Assembly: GCA_944321005.1 (NCBI GenBank)
Contig: CALUJT010000124.1
Coordinates: forward strand, 1-6,848
Direction: 5' to 3'
Length of the DNA stretch: 6,848 bases
Origin: an uncultured Atopobiaceae bacterium
GTDB taxonomy: Bacteria; Actinomycetota; Coriobacteriia; Coriobacteriales; Atopobiaceae
Below, one piece after another: positions 1 to 5,393 of this stretch (position 1 is its first letter; each line of letters begins with the position of its first letter). A program made the translations under genes and the position numbers. The notes below the pieces were generated by a model. It was not told where the DNA came from. It made no database searches and saw only the letters and a list, made by a program, of their open reading frames with translations.

Positions 1-297
1 GCCCTCAAGCCCGGCGGCAAGATCGGTAACGTCAACTACCTCGGCGGCGGCGACTTCGTCACCATCCCGCGCGTCGAGTGGGGCGTCGGCATGGGCCACA
101 AGGACATCCGCGGCGGCCTCATGCCCGGCGGTCGCCTGCGCATGGAGAAGCTCGGCGCGCTCGTGAGCTCCGGCCGCCTGGACGTGGCGCCGCTCTCCAC
201 CCACGTCTTCCACGGCTGGGACCACCTCGAGGAGGCGCTCTTCCTCATGCGCGACAAGCCGGCGGACCTCATCAAGCCGGTCGTCGTCATCGACTAG
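1..297 (+). CDS. Secondary (zinc-type) alcohol dehydrogenase, C-terminal part only
   Basis: This is the last 98 codons of a gene whose 5' end lies left of the window; it is open from base 1 and stops at TAG 295-297. The residues closely resemble, from memory, the C-terminus of the NADP-dependent secondary alcohol dehydrogenases of Clostridium beijerinckii and Thermoanaerobacter. Matching blocks are LKPGGKIGNVNY, IPRVEWGVGMGHKDIRGGL, PGGRLRMEKL, THVFHGWDHLEEALFLM and DKPADLIKPVVV. Such enzymes are cytoplasmic medium-chain dehydrogenases that interconvert ketones and secondary alcohols (for example acetone and isopropanol), or aldehydes and alcohols, using NADP(H). The catalytic zinc ligands and the Rossmann core lie outside the window, so metal and cofactor use are inferred from the family. 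A strong hairpin follows 16 bases after the stop, and a His-rich GTPase gene follows that. Confidence 0.9.
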   Translation, partial: ALKPGGKIGNVNYLGGGDFVTIPRVEWGVGMGHKDIRGGLMPGGRLRMEKLGALVSSGRLDVAPLSTHVFHGWDHLEEALFLMRDKPADLIKPVVVID

Positions 298-313
298 CGT
301 CTTGTGGTGAGTC

Positions 314-355
314 GCGGGCGGGGGTCCTTCTCGGCCCCCGCCCGCTCGTTTGTCT
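314..355 (+). terminator. Strong GC hairpin after the alcohol dehydrogenase, likely intrinsic terminator or attenuator
   Basis: Bases 314-324 (GCGGGCGGGGG) pair perfectly with 335-345 (CCCCCGCCCGC), giving an 11-bp stem with a 10-nt loop. A moderately T-rich stretch (TCGTTTGT) follows. The position just behind the dehydrogenase stop fits a terminator. The T tract is interrupted, so termination may be incomplete. That matters because the next gene starts only about 10-15 bases later, with no room for a promoter in between. Confidence 0.75.
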
Positions 356-364
356 GGGGGTCGC

Positions 365-1411
365 ATGCGCGTGCTGGTGGTGTCCGGCTTTCTTGGAGCC
401 GGGAAGACGACGTTCATACAGGAGCTTGCCCGCCGCACCGGGCGCGACTTCGTGGTGTACGAGAACGAGTACGGTCAGGCGGACATCGATGCCAGGGTCC
501 TCTCGGAGACCGACGAGCTCTCCGTCTGGGAGTCCACCGAGAACTGCATCTGCTGCTCGGGCAAGCAGGGCTTCGCCGCTTCCGTGCTCACGATCGCCAA
601 CACGCTCGACCCCGAGTACCTGGTCGTGGAGCCCACGGGCGTCGCGCGGCTCTCCAGCGTGCTGGAAAACGTCGACCAGGTGAGCTACGAGCGCATCTCG
701 CTGCTCGCGCCGATCGCGATCGTGGACGCGGTCGCCTGGGAGCGCCAGCGCGAGCGCTTCTCGGACATCTACCTCGACCAGGTTGCCACGGCGCCCGCGG
801 TGGTGCTCTCCAAGGTGCAGCATGCGGGGCCGGGCCAGGTCGCCGCCGTGCGGGCATGGGTTGCCGAGAAGAACCCGGAGGCTCGCATCGTGGACGTCCC
901 GTACGACCAGCTGCCCGACGAGTTCTTCTCGGCGCTGCTAGAGCACGACCTCGACCCGGAGCGCTCTGCGGCGCGCCCGGATGCGGCGCCGGCGGAGGAC
1001 GAGTTCGAGAGCCTGTCTTTGGCGGGGGTGTCGCTGCCCACGGAGAATCACCTGCTGTGGTTCCTGGACGCGCTGGTCGCGGGGGTCTTCGGCGAAGTCG
1101 TGCGCGCCAAGGGTCTGCTGCCCTGCGGCGGCCAGTGGCTGCGCTTCGACGTGGTGGACCGGGCGTGGTCGGTCACCGGCGCCGAGCCTCCCGCGGAGGG
1201 CGAGAAGGACGGCGCGCTCGCGGTGTTCATCGGGCCGGAGGTGCGCAGGCCCTGGCTGCGCGAGACGCTGCTGCCGCTCGTGCGCGATGCCGTGGCCGCG
1301 GGTCACGCGGGCGCTGCCAATGACGAGTCGCTCGACTACGGTCATCATCACGGGCATCACGACCACCACCATCACGACCACCACCATCACGACCACCACC
1401 ATCACGAGTAG
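365..1411 (+). CDS. CobW/G3E-family GTPase with CxCC motif and histidine-rich tail (putative metallochaperone)
   Basis: The product is 348 aa, in the usual size range of CobW/G3E GTPases, which are cytoplasmic P-loop proteins that use GTP to deliver or insert metal ions (Zn, Co, Ni) into targets. Visible features are a Walker A loop GFLGAGKTT (8-16), the family's metal-binding CICC (61-64), a Walker B/switch region VVEPTG (87-92), and a CobW C-terminal-like domain (about 225-310) with RAKG and a conserved WLRFDVV stretch. The tail at 327-348 holds 17 histidines interspersed with Asp, as in zinc- or nickel-storing chaperones. The usual NKxD guanine-specificity motif appears as SKVQ (149-152). 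I chose ATG 365 because GGGGG lies 4 bases upstream; an in-frame TTG at 350 has no ribosome binding site. Which metal and which client are not shown. The neighbouring zinc-type dehydrogenase is a plausible client, by inference only. Confidence 0.88.
   Translation: MRVLVVSGFLGAGKTTFIQELARRTGRDFVVYENEYGQADIDARVLSETDELSVWESTENCICCSGKQGFAASVLTIANTLDPEYLVVEPTGVARLSSVLENVDQVSYERISLLAPIAIVDAVAWERQRERFSDIYLDQVATAPAVVLSKVQHAGPGQVAAVRAWVAEKNPEARIVDVPYDQLPDEFFSALLEHDLDPERSAARPDAAPAEDEFESLSLAGVSLPTENHLLWFLDALVAGVFGEVVRAKGLLPCGGQWLRFDVVDRAWSVTGAEPPAEGEKDGALAVFIGPEVRRPWLRETLLPLVRDAVAAGHAGAANDESLDYGHHHGHHDHHHHDHHHHDHHHHE
1361..1405 (+). repeat. Three perfect 15-bp tandem repeats encoding the DHHHH tail
   Basis: The unit GACCACCACCATCAC occurs three times without mismatch at 1361-1375, 1376-1390 and 1391-1405. 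Each in-frame copy encodes Asp-His-His-His-His at the end of the GTPase. The identity of codon choice across copies (CAC CAC CAT CAC) points to recent slippage duplication rather than independent selection of histidine codons. Because the unit length is a multiple of three, copy number can change without a frameshift. Confidence 0.9.
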
Positions 1412-1459
1412 CGCGCTCTTATCGCCGGGCGTCTGGCATGCGGCCTCCCGGTCCCGCGC

Positions 1460-1465
1460 TACAAT
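1460..1465 (+). promoter_or_regulatory. Candidate -10 box for mazG
   Basis: TACAAT lies in the 117-base gap between the GTPase and mazG. No convincing -35 hexamer is seen at 16-18 bases upstream. If it is used, the transcript starts near 1472 and the mazG leader of roughly 57 bases contains the palindrome at 1486-1516. Confidence 0.4.
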
Positions 1466-1485
1466 CGGCGAGAAGAACCCGTCGT

Positions 1486-1516
1486 CTGCAAATTGGGGAC
1501 TGTCCCCAATTTGCAG
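1486..1516. repeat. Perfect REP-like palindrome (GGGGACTGTCCCC core) in the mazG leader
   Basis: The left arm CTGCAAATTGGGGAC (1486-1500) is exactly complementary to 1502-1516, with a single T between them. Palindromes with a GGGGAC/GTCCCC core are, from general knowledge, scattered as intergenic repeats in many gut bacteria and are often linked to REP-associated tyrosine transposases. No transposase and no second copy is present here. The element ends right at the ribosome binding site (GGAG at 1520-1523), so the RNA form would be a long hairpin abutting the site of translation start. No T-run follows, so it does not look like a terminator. Confidence 0.8.
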
Positions 1517-1528
1517 AGAGGAGCCGCC

Positions 1529-2389
1529 ATGTCCCAGACAGCCGACCGCGTGGACGCCGAGAACGCTGCTCGCCCCGACGCGCCGACCACGCACCCCGAG
1601 TTCGACCGGCTCGTGCGCACGATGTGGCGCCTGCGCCAGCCGGACGGCTGCCCGTGGGACCGCGAGCAGACGCACCGCTCCATCACCAAGAACATGGTGG
1701 AGGAGGCCTACGAGGCCGTGGAGGCCATCGGGGCGGACGACGCGGAGCACCTGGTCGAGGAGCTGGGCGACGTCCTGGAGCAGGTGGTGCTCCACGCGCA
1801 GATCGCCGCGGACGAGGGCGCCTTCACCATCGATGACGTGGTCCACGGCCTCAACGAGAAGCTCGTCCGCCGCCACCCGCACGTCTTTGGCGAGCACGCG
1901 GCGGCAGGGGGCGGCGGCGAGGTCCAGGACATCTGGGACGAGGTCAAGGCCGCCGAGCGCGCGGCGGCGGGCGAGAAGGACGAGCGGCCCCGGGGCCTTC
2001 TGGAGAGCGTGCCGCGCTCCCTGCCGGCCCTCATGCAGTGCCAGAAGATCTCCAAGCGTGCGGCGAAGGCGGGCTTCGAGTGGCAGGACGAGGCGGGCGT
2101 GTGGGCCAAGGTCGCCGAGGAGCGCGCGGAGCTCGAGCGCGAGGCCCTGGGCTCCCCCGAGCGCGCGGCGGAGTTCGGCGACCTGCTCTTCGCCCTGGTG
2201 AACGTCGCCCGCTGGGAGGGCATAGACGCGGAGGAGGCGCTCGCGGGCGCCAACCGCAAGTTCAGGAGCCGCTGGGCCCGCATGGAGGCCCTCGCCGCGG
2301 AGGCGGGCCTCGACCTCGAGGAACTCGACACGGACGCCATGAACGAGCTTTGGGACCGTGCTAAGGCTGAGGAGATGCCCCGTCCGTGA
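1529..2389 (+). CDS. mazG: MazG nucleoside triphosphate pyrophosphohydrolase
   Basis: The product is 286 aa and has the two tandem all-alpha NTP-PPase domains of full-length MazG. The family hydrolyses (d)NTPs to monophosphate and pyrophosphate in the cytoplasm, cleaning up abnormal nucleotides; in E. coli it also modulates ppGpp responses. Domain 1 shows the hallmark LRQPDGCPWDREQTHRSI (35-52) and the metal-binding EEAYE (58-62) and EELGD (77-81). Domain 2 shows the family block KISKRAAKAGFEW (173-185) with EERAE (197-201) and EFGD (215-218). The start ATG 1529 is preceded by GGAG with a 5-base gap. An in-frame TTG at 1493 lies inside the palindrome and is unlikely. The Gly/Ala-rich stretch at 124-130 is probably a linker or insertion. 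A divIC-like gene and a ppx gene follow on the same strand. Confidence 0.95.
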   Translation: MSQTADRVDAENAARPDAPTTHPEFDRLVRTMWRLRQPDGCPWDREQTHRSITKNMVEEAYEAVEAIGADDAEHLVEELGDVLEQVVLHAQIAADEGAFTIDDVVHGLNEKLVRRHPHVFGEHAAAGGGGEVQDIWDEVKAAERAAAGEKDERPRGLLESVPRSLPALMQCQKISKRAAKAGFEWQDEAGVWAKVAEERAELEREALGSPERAAEFGDLLFALVNVARWEGIDAEEALAGANRKFRSRWARMEALAAEAGLDLEELDTDAMNELWDRAKAEEMPRP

Positions 2390-2407
2390 GCCGCGCCCCG
2401 TGCGCTC

Positions 2408-2416
2408 TGGTATAAC
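2408..2416 (+). promoter_or_regulatory. Extended -10 promoter for the divIC-ppx unit
   Basis: TGGTATAAC lies 19 bases after the mazG stop and about 60 bases before the divIC-like start. It combines a TGn extension with a near-consensus -10 (TATAAC). No good -35 is seen, as is tolerated by extended -10 promoters. A small hairpin (GCGCGG 2426-2431 with CCGCGC 2436-2441) would lie at the start of the leader. Confidence 0.6.
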
Positions 2417-2477
2417 TTGAGATGAGCGCGGATTGCCGCGCGGCCCAGCCACAACGAGGCAGAAACGAAGACACGGC

Positions 2478-3044
2478 ATGAGCATGGCAGTCACCACAGG
2501 TGCGGGTTCCCGCGGAAAGGGGCAGGGGCGCTCTCTCGCGTCCGGCCGTCCCCGCCAGCGCGCCCGCGCGGAGCAGCGCCCGCGCAGGGCGTCCGCTCCC
2601 AAGCAGAAGGCCGGGGCCAAGCCCGCCCGCTCGCCGCTCGCTGGCGTCTCCCTCGGCAGCATTCGCGAGAAGGGCGAGGGGTTCCTCGACTCCGCCGACA
2701 GGTTCAGGACCGCGCTCGTGGTCGTCGCCGTCCTTCTCGTCATCTTCGCCGCCCTCTACGCGCCCGCCCAGGGGCTCTACTGCGCATGGCGCGACCAGGG
2801 CGTCCAGCAGGCCGAGCTCGACGAGCTCACCAAGGCCAACGAGCGGTACCAGAGCGACATCGACCGCCTCCAGACCCGCGAGGGCATCGAGGACGAGGCG
2901 CGACGCCGCGGCTACGTGGCCGAGGGCGAGTCCGAGATCGTGGTCGACGGCACGCTCCCGGAGGACGGGCAGCAGGACGGCTCCGCCGAGGAGGAGCTTC
3001 CCTGGTACCTTGCTCTGGGAGACTTCGTGTTCCAGTATCGCTAG
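2478..3044 (+). CDS. divIC: DivIC/FtsB-like septum formation initiator protein
   Basis: The product is 188 aa and single-pass. It has a basic, probably disordered cytoplasmic N-terminus rich in Arg, Lys, Pro and Ala (1-66), one transmembrane helix (about 78-94, TALVVVAVLLVIFAALY), a coiled-coil segment (about 98-133), and the short conserved FtsB/DivIC finish REGIEDEARRRGYVAEGE (134-151). A Glu/Asp-rich tail ends in aromatic residues. Proteins of this family pair with FtsL in the divisome and help activate septal wall synthesis. The long basic N-terminus is typical of actinobacterial members. ATG 2478 is chosen as the first ATG. The ribosome binding site is weak, and ATG 2484 or the upstream in-frame TTG 2433 cannot be excluded. 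It lies 46 bases before ppx, probably in one transcript, and the mazG-divIC-ppx order supports the call. The divIC versus ftsB name is a convention choice. Confidence 0.85.
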   Translation: MSMAVTTGAGSRGKGQGRSLASGRPRQRARAEQRPRRASAPKQKAGAKPARSPLAGVSLGSIREKGEGFLDSADRFRTALVVVAVLLVIFAALYAPAQGLYCAWRDQGVQQAELDELTKANERYQSDIDRLQTREGIEDEARRRGYVAEGESEIVVDGTLPEDGQQDGSAEEELPWYLALGDFVFQYR

Positions 3045-3090
3045 TCTCGCCGCCCGTCCCGGCCGGGCCGGCGCATGAGGAGGGGGCGCC

Positions 3091-4104
3091 ATGACGCGCG
3101 TCGCGTGCATTGACATCGGAACCGTCACGGCCCGTCTTGCCGTGGCCGACGTCGAGGGCGGCCGCGTGGTGCGCCTCTCCAAGCGCTCGGAGATCTGCAA
3201 CCTCGGCGAGGGGGTGGACGCCGCGGGGCGCCTGTCCGAGGCGGCCATGGGGCGCGTCCTCGCGTGCGTGCGCGCCTACGCGGGCATGGCGCGCGAGGCC
3301 GGGGCACAGGCCGCCTGCTGCACGCTCACGAGCGCCGCGCGCGACGCGGAGAACTCCGGCGTCATCGAGGGGGAGCTCCGCGCCCTCGGCCTCTCACCCG
3401 AGACCATTCCCGGCCAGGTGGAGGGCACGCTCACGTTTCTGGGCGTGGCGCAGGACTTTCCCGGCCGGCGCATCCTCGTGGCGGACAACGGCGGGGGCTC
3501 CACGGAGCTCGCGCTTGGGTCGCTCGGTGAGGACGGTGCTCTTGACCTGGACTTCGTTAGGTCCGTTGACGTGGGGTGTCGCCGCCTGACGGAGAAGTTC
3601 CTCTCGGCCGCCCCGCTGCCCTCGCCGGATGACCTCGCGCGCGCCCACGCCTTTGCCGCGGACGCCTTTGCCCCCGCGGTCGCGGCGGGCCGTCTCCGGG
3701 CCGCCGGCACGGACGGCGCGTCGGATGCGTCCCCTGAGGCGCTCGTCGTCTGCGGCGGCACCGTGACGAGCCTCGTGGCCATCGACGCCCGGCTCGAGCC
3801 GTACGACCCGGCGCGCGTCCACCTCGCCCACCTCTCCCGCGGGCGCGTGGCCGAGCTCGAGGCCCTTCTCGCCGGCCTCACCGCGGAGGAGCGCGCGCAG
3901 CTCCCCGGGCTCCAGCCCAAGCGCGCCCCCGTCATGCTCGGGGGCGCCGTCGCCGTCTCCGAGCTCATGGCCCAGACCGGCTTTCCCGAGCTCCAGGCCA
4001 GCGAGTCCGACCTCCTCTTCGGCCTTGCCATCACCGCCGCGGCCACCCTCGAGGGCGCGCCCTCGCCCGTCTCCTGGCGCCCGGAGATGCGCCCGCTGCG
4101 CTAG
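3091..4104 (+). CDS. ppx: Ppx/GppA-family exopolyphosphatase / pppGpp phosphohydrolase
   Basis: The product is 337 aa, the length of short actinobacterial Ppx proteins made of the two ASKHA-fold domains without the extra C-terminal HD-like region of E. coli Ppx. Members remove terminal phosphate from polyphosphate or convert pppGpp to ppGpp. Motifs in order are phosphate-1 IDIGTVTARL (7-16), GRLSEAAM (46-53), TSAARDAENS (80-89), GQVEGTLTFLG (108-118), phosphate-2 VADNGGGSTEL (130-140) and GGTVTSL (222-228). Two departures from the usual pattern are visible: DIGGGSTE reads DNGGGSTE, and the usual Glu-Glu pair is Val-Glu (110-111). The second Glu, which I align with the catalytic base of E. coli Ppx, is kept. 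ATG 3091 has AGGAGG 7 bases upstream. Whether polyphosphate or pppGpp is the main substrate cannot be told from sequence. Confidence 0.92.
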   Translation: MTRVACIDIGTVTARLAVADVEGGRVVRLSKRSEICNLGEGVDAAGRLSEAAMGRVLACVRAYAGMAREAGAQAACCTLTSAARDAENSGVIEGELRALGLSPETIPGQVEGTLTFLGVAQDFPGRRILVADNGGGSTELALGSLGEDGALDLDFVRSVDVGCRRLTEKFLSAAPLPSPDDLARAHAFAADAFAPAVAAGRLRAAGTDGASDASPEALVVCGGTVTSLVAIDARLEPYDPARVHLAHLSRGRVAELEALLAGLTAEERAQLPGLQPKRAPVMLGGAVAVSELMAQTGFPELQASESDLLFGLAITAAATLEGAPSPVSWRPEMRPLR

Positions 4105-4107
4105 GAT
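4102..4107 (+). promoter_or_regulatory. Possible -10 box for tRNA-Leu, overlapping the ppx stop codon
   Basis: TAGGAT overlaps the ppx stop TAG and lies 16 bases before the tRNA. This hexamer is a common -10 form in actinobacteria. No clear -35 is visible, and the tRNA could instead be cut from a ppx read-through transcript. Confidence 0.3.
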
Positions 4108-4123
4108 GGTGTGGCGCGGCCAC

Positions 4124-4208
4124 GGGGGCGTGGCGGAACTGGCATACGCAGGAGACTTAAAATCTTCGGCCGAAAGGATTGTGGGTTCGAGTCCCACCGC
4201 CCCTACCA
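4124..4208 (+). tRNA. tRNA-Leu (anticodon UAA)
   Basis: An 85-nt class II tRNA with encoded CCA (4206-4208). The acceptor strand GGGGGCG (4124-4130) pairs with CGCCCCT (4198-4204), with a G-U wobble at the first pair. TG at positions 8-9 is followed by a D arm with GG. The anticodon stem is GGAGA/TCTTC with loop CTTAAAA and anticodon TAA at 4158-4160. A variable arm with a short stem (CGGCCGAAAGG region) follows, then a T arm GTGGG-TTCGAGT-CCCAC. It decodes UUA and, by wobble, UUG leucine codons. By eye, no TTA codon occurs in frame in any of the coding sequences of this window. Confidence 0.96.
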
Positions 4209-4226
4209 CGCGCCTCGCGCGGCCTC

Positions 4227-4235
4227 TGGTATACT
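4227..4235 (+). promoter_or_regulatory. Extended -10 promoter for tRNA-Glu
   Basis: TGGTATACT lies between the two tRNAs. Its -10 (TATACT, 4230-4235) ends 9 bases before the tRNA-Glu 5' end, so transcription would begin almost at the mature 5' end. It gives tRNA-Glu its own start independent of tRNA-Leu. No recognisable -35 is seen. Confidence 0.6.
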
Positions 4236-4244
4236 CGACTCCGC

Positions 4245-4320
4245 GTCCCCATCGTCTAGTGGCCTAGGACATCGCCCTTTCAAGGCGACGACACGGGTTC
4301 GACTCCCGTTGGGGGCACCA
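4245..4320 (+). tRNA. tRNA-Glu (anticodon UUC)
   Basis: A 76-nt tRNA with encoded CCA. The acceptor GTCCCCA (4245-4251) pairs with TGGGGGC (4310-4316), with one T-G wobble. The anticodon stem is TCGCC/GGCGA with loop CTTTCAA and anticodon TTC at 4279-4281. The T arm reads CGGG-TTCGACT-CCCG. It serves protein synthesis and, in bacteria that use the C5 pathway, tetrapyrrole synthesis. A clear terminator follows 9 bases after its end. Confidence 0.97.
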
Positions 4321-4329
4321 CGTTCGCAC

Positions 4330-4363
4330 GGCCCGAATCGCCTTGGCGGTTCGGGCCTCTTTC
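4330..4363 (+). terminator. Intrinsic terminator after the tRNA pair
   Basis: GGCCCGAA (4330-4337) pairs with TTCGGGCC (4350-4357). The helix continues through a T-G wobble into CGCC/GGCG around a TT turn, giving about 13 pairs, followed by TCTTT. It faces rightward and also separates the tRNA unit from the convergent minus-strand pair. Confidence 0.88.
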
Positions 4364-4433
4364 GTGCCGCGGGGGCGAGAGGGGCGCAGGGGCGAGAAGA
4401 ACGCGGTGCCGACGGGGCGCGGGTCCGCGGGCG

Positions 4434-5393
4434 CTACCAGTCGAGGTCGCGGCCGCGCGCGAACCTCTCGGCGGAGGCGACGAGCCAGTCGAATCCCTGG
4501 CACCAGCCTATGAAGTCGGGCACATCCGCGATGATGGGCTCCGCCTCGCGCACGGCGAGCACGCTCTCCTCGAAGCTGCCCGCCGCCGCGTCCGGGCGGT
4601 CGGGGAGGTAGGGCTCGACGTAGGTGGGGCGCAGGAGGGCGTAGGCCCCTCCCTCGCAGAGCTCGTCGTAGCCCCTCAGCGCGCGCCGCGCCGCGCTCAT
4701 GCGGTCGAGCTTGAAGAGCAGGATGACGCGCGCGAGGTGGGACCAGGCGTCCCCGCGCCGGTCGAAGAGCGCGTCGAGGGCGTCGAAGCCGGCCTCGTCC
4801 TCGAGGCGCGCGAGCGCGAGCGCGAAGGTGTGGCGCGCCCCGAGCTGGTCGCCCGGCATCGCGTCGACGAGCGAGGCGGCGGCGCTCGCCGCCATCCTGA
4901 AGCGGGCCCCCTCGAGGCAGGTGCGTGCCACCGCGGCGCGCAGCCTCAGGCGGGGGCGGTAGAAGACGTCCGCCCAGGCGTCCCCCTCGGGCGTCTCGCC
5001 GGCGTCGAACTCTTGCTCGAGCTCCACGAGGCCGCCGAGGAGCGGGTCGGGGTCGAGGTCCTGGGCGAGAAGCGCGAGCAGGCGCGCGTCGAGCGAGCCC
5101 GCGGCCAGCTGGTCGGCCCGCTCGCTCTCCGCGCGCAGGACGGACAGCCGGCGCCTGCGGGCGGCCTCGAAGGCGTCGTCGTCGAGGAGGTCGTCGTTCC
5201 TGCAGCTCGCGCGATACGCGTCGAGCGCCTGCGCGAGGACGAGCAGCGCCGCCTCCGCGGGGTCGTCCACGAAGGACGCGGGGTCCTCGCGCACCGCGAG
5301 GACCAGCTCGGCGTAGGCGTCGTCCGAGAGGGGCCCGATCTTCTCGCGGCGTCGGAGCGCGCAGCGCTCGACCAGCTCGTCCCAGGCGTTCAT
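4434..5393 (-). CDS. ST7-like/TPR helical-repeat protein, second gene of a coupled pair
   Basis: The product is 319 aa and soluble, with no signal peptide or membrane segment and rich in Ala, Leu, Arg and Asp in an amphipathic helical pattern. The core at 146-297 carries a pattern I associate with bacterial ST7-like TPR proteins: RPRLRLRAAVA (146-156), a helix pair ending in MPGDQLGARHTFALALARLEDE (179-200, the place of NPNDNQGVRY in the family), DAWSHLARVILLFKLD (215-230), a proline-rich turn EPYLPDRP (260-267), and GSFEESVLAVREAEPII...FIGW (272-297). The same landmarks occur in order in the gene just upstream, so the two look like diverged paralogues. The N-terminal third (1-145) is not recognised. 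ATG 5393 overlaps the upstream stop (ATGA), and GGGGGAG lies 8 bases before it, so translation is probably coupled. Such repeats usually mediate protein binding. No enzymatic motif is seen and no function can be assigned. Confidence 0.82.
   Translation of the reverse strand: MNAWDELVERCALRRREKIGPLSDDAYAELVLAVREDPASFVDDPAEAALLVLAQALDAYRASCRNDDLLDDDAFEAARRRRLSVLRAESERADQLAAGSLDARLLALLAQDLDPDPLLGGLVELEQEFDAGETPEGDAWADVFYRPRLRLRAAVARTCLEGARFRMAASAAASLVDAMPGDQLGARHTFALALARLEDEAGFDALDALFDRRGDAWSHLARVILLFKLDRMSAARRALRGYDELCEGGAYALLRPTYVEPYLPDRPDAAAGSFEESVLAVREAEPIIADVPDFIGWCQGFDWLVASAERFARGRDLDW

Noticed and set aside
350..364. TTG start 15 bases upstream for the G3E GTPase
   Set aside because: It lies within the terminator tail with no ribosome binding site, whereas ATG 365 has GGGGG just upstream and places the P-loop at the normal distance from the N-terminus.
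1427..1451. Possible terminator after the GTPase (CCGGG...CCCGG)
   Set aside because: The five-pair stem has a 15-base loop and no T-run, too weak to call.
1493..1528. TTG start for mazG inside the palindrome
   Set aside because: It would put the coding start in a perfect hairpin without a ribosome site; ATG 1529 has GGAG at good spacing.
938..2743. Long minus-strand open frame (601 codons) across the GTPase tail and mazG
   Set aside because: It is antisense to two clearly recognised genes, lacks a ribosome binding site and family motifs, and its composition (including the Val/Met run opposite the His tail) is that of a complement. GC-rich codon bias produces such shadows.
4364..4433. Terminator for the minus-strand ST7-like pair
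   Set aside because: Several short GC inverted repeats exist, but none has a solid stem followed by a T-run in the leftward direction.
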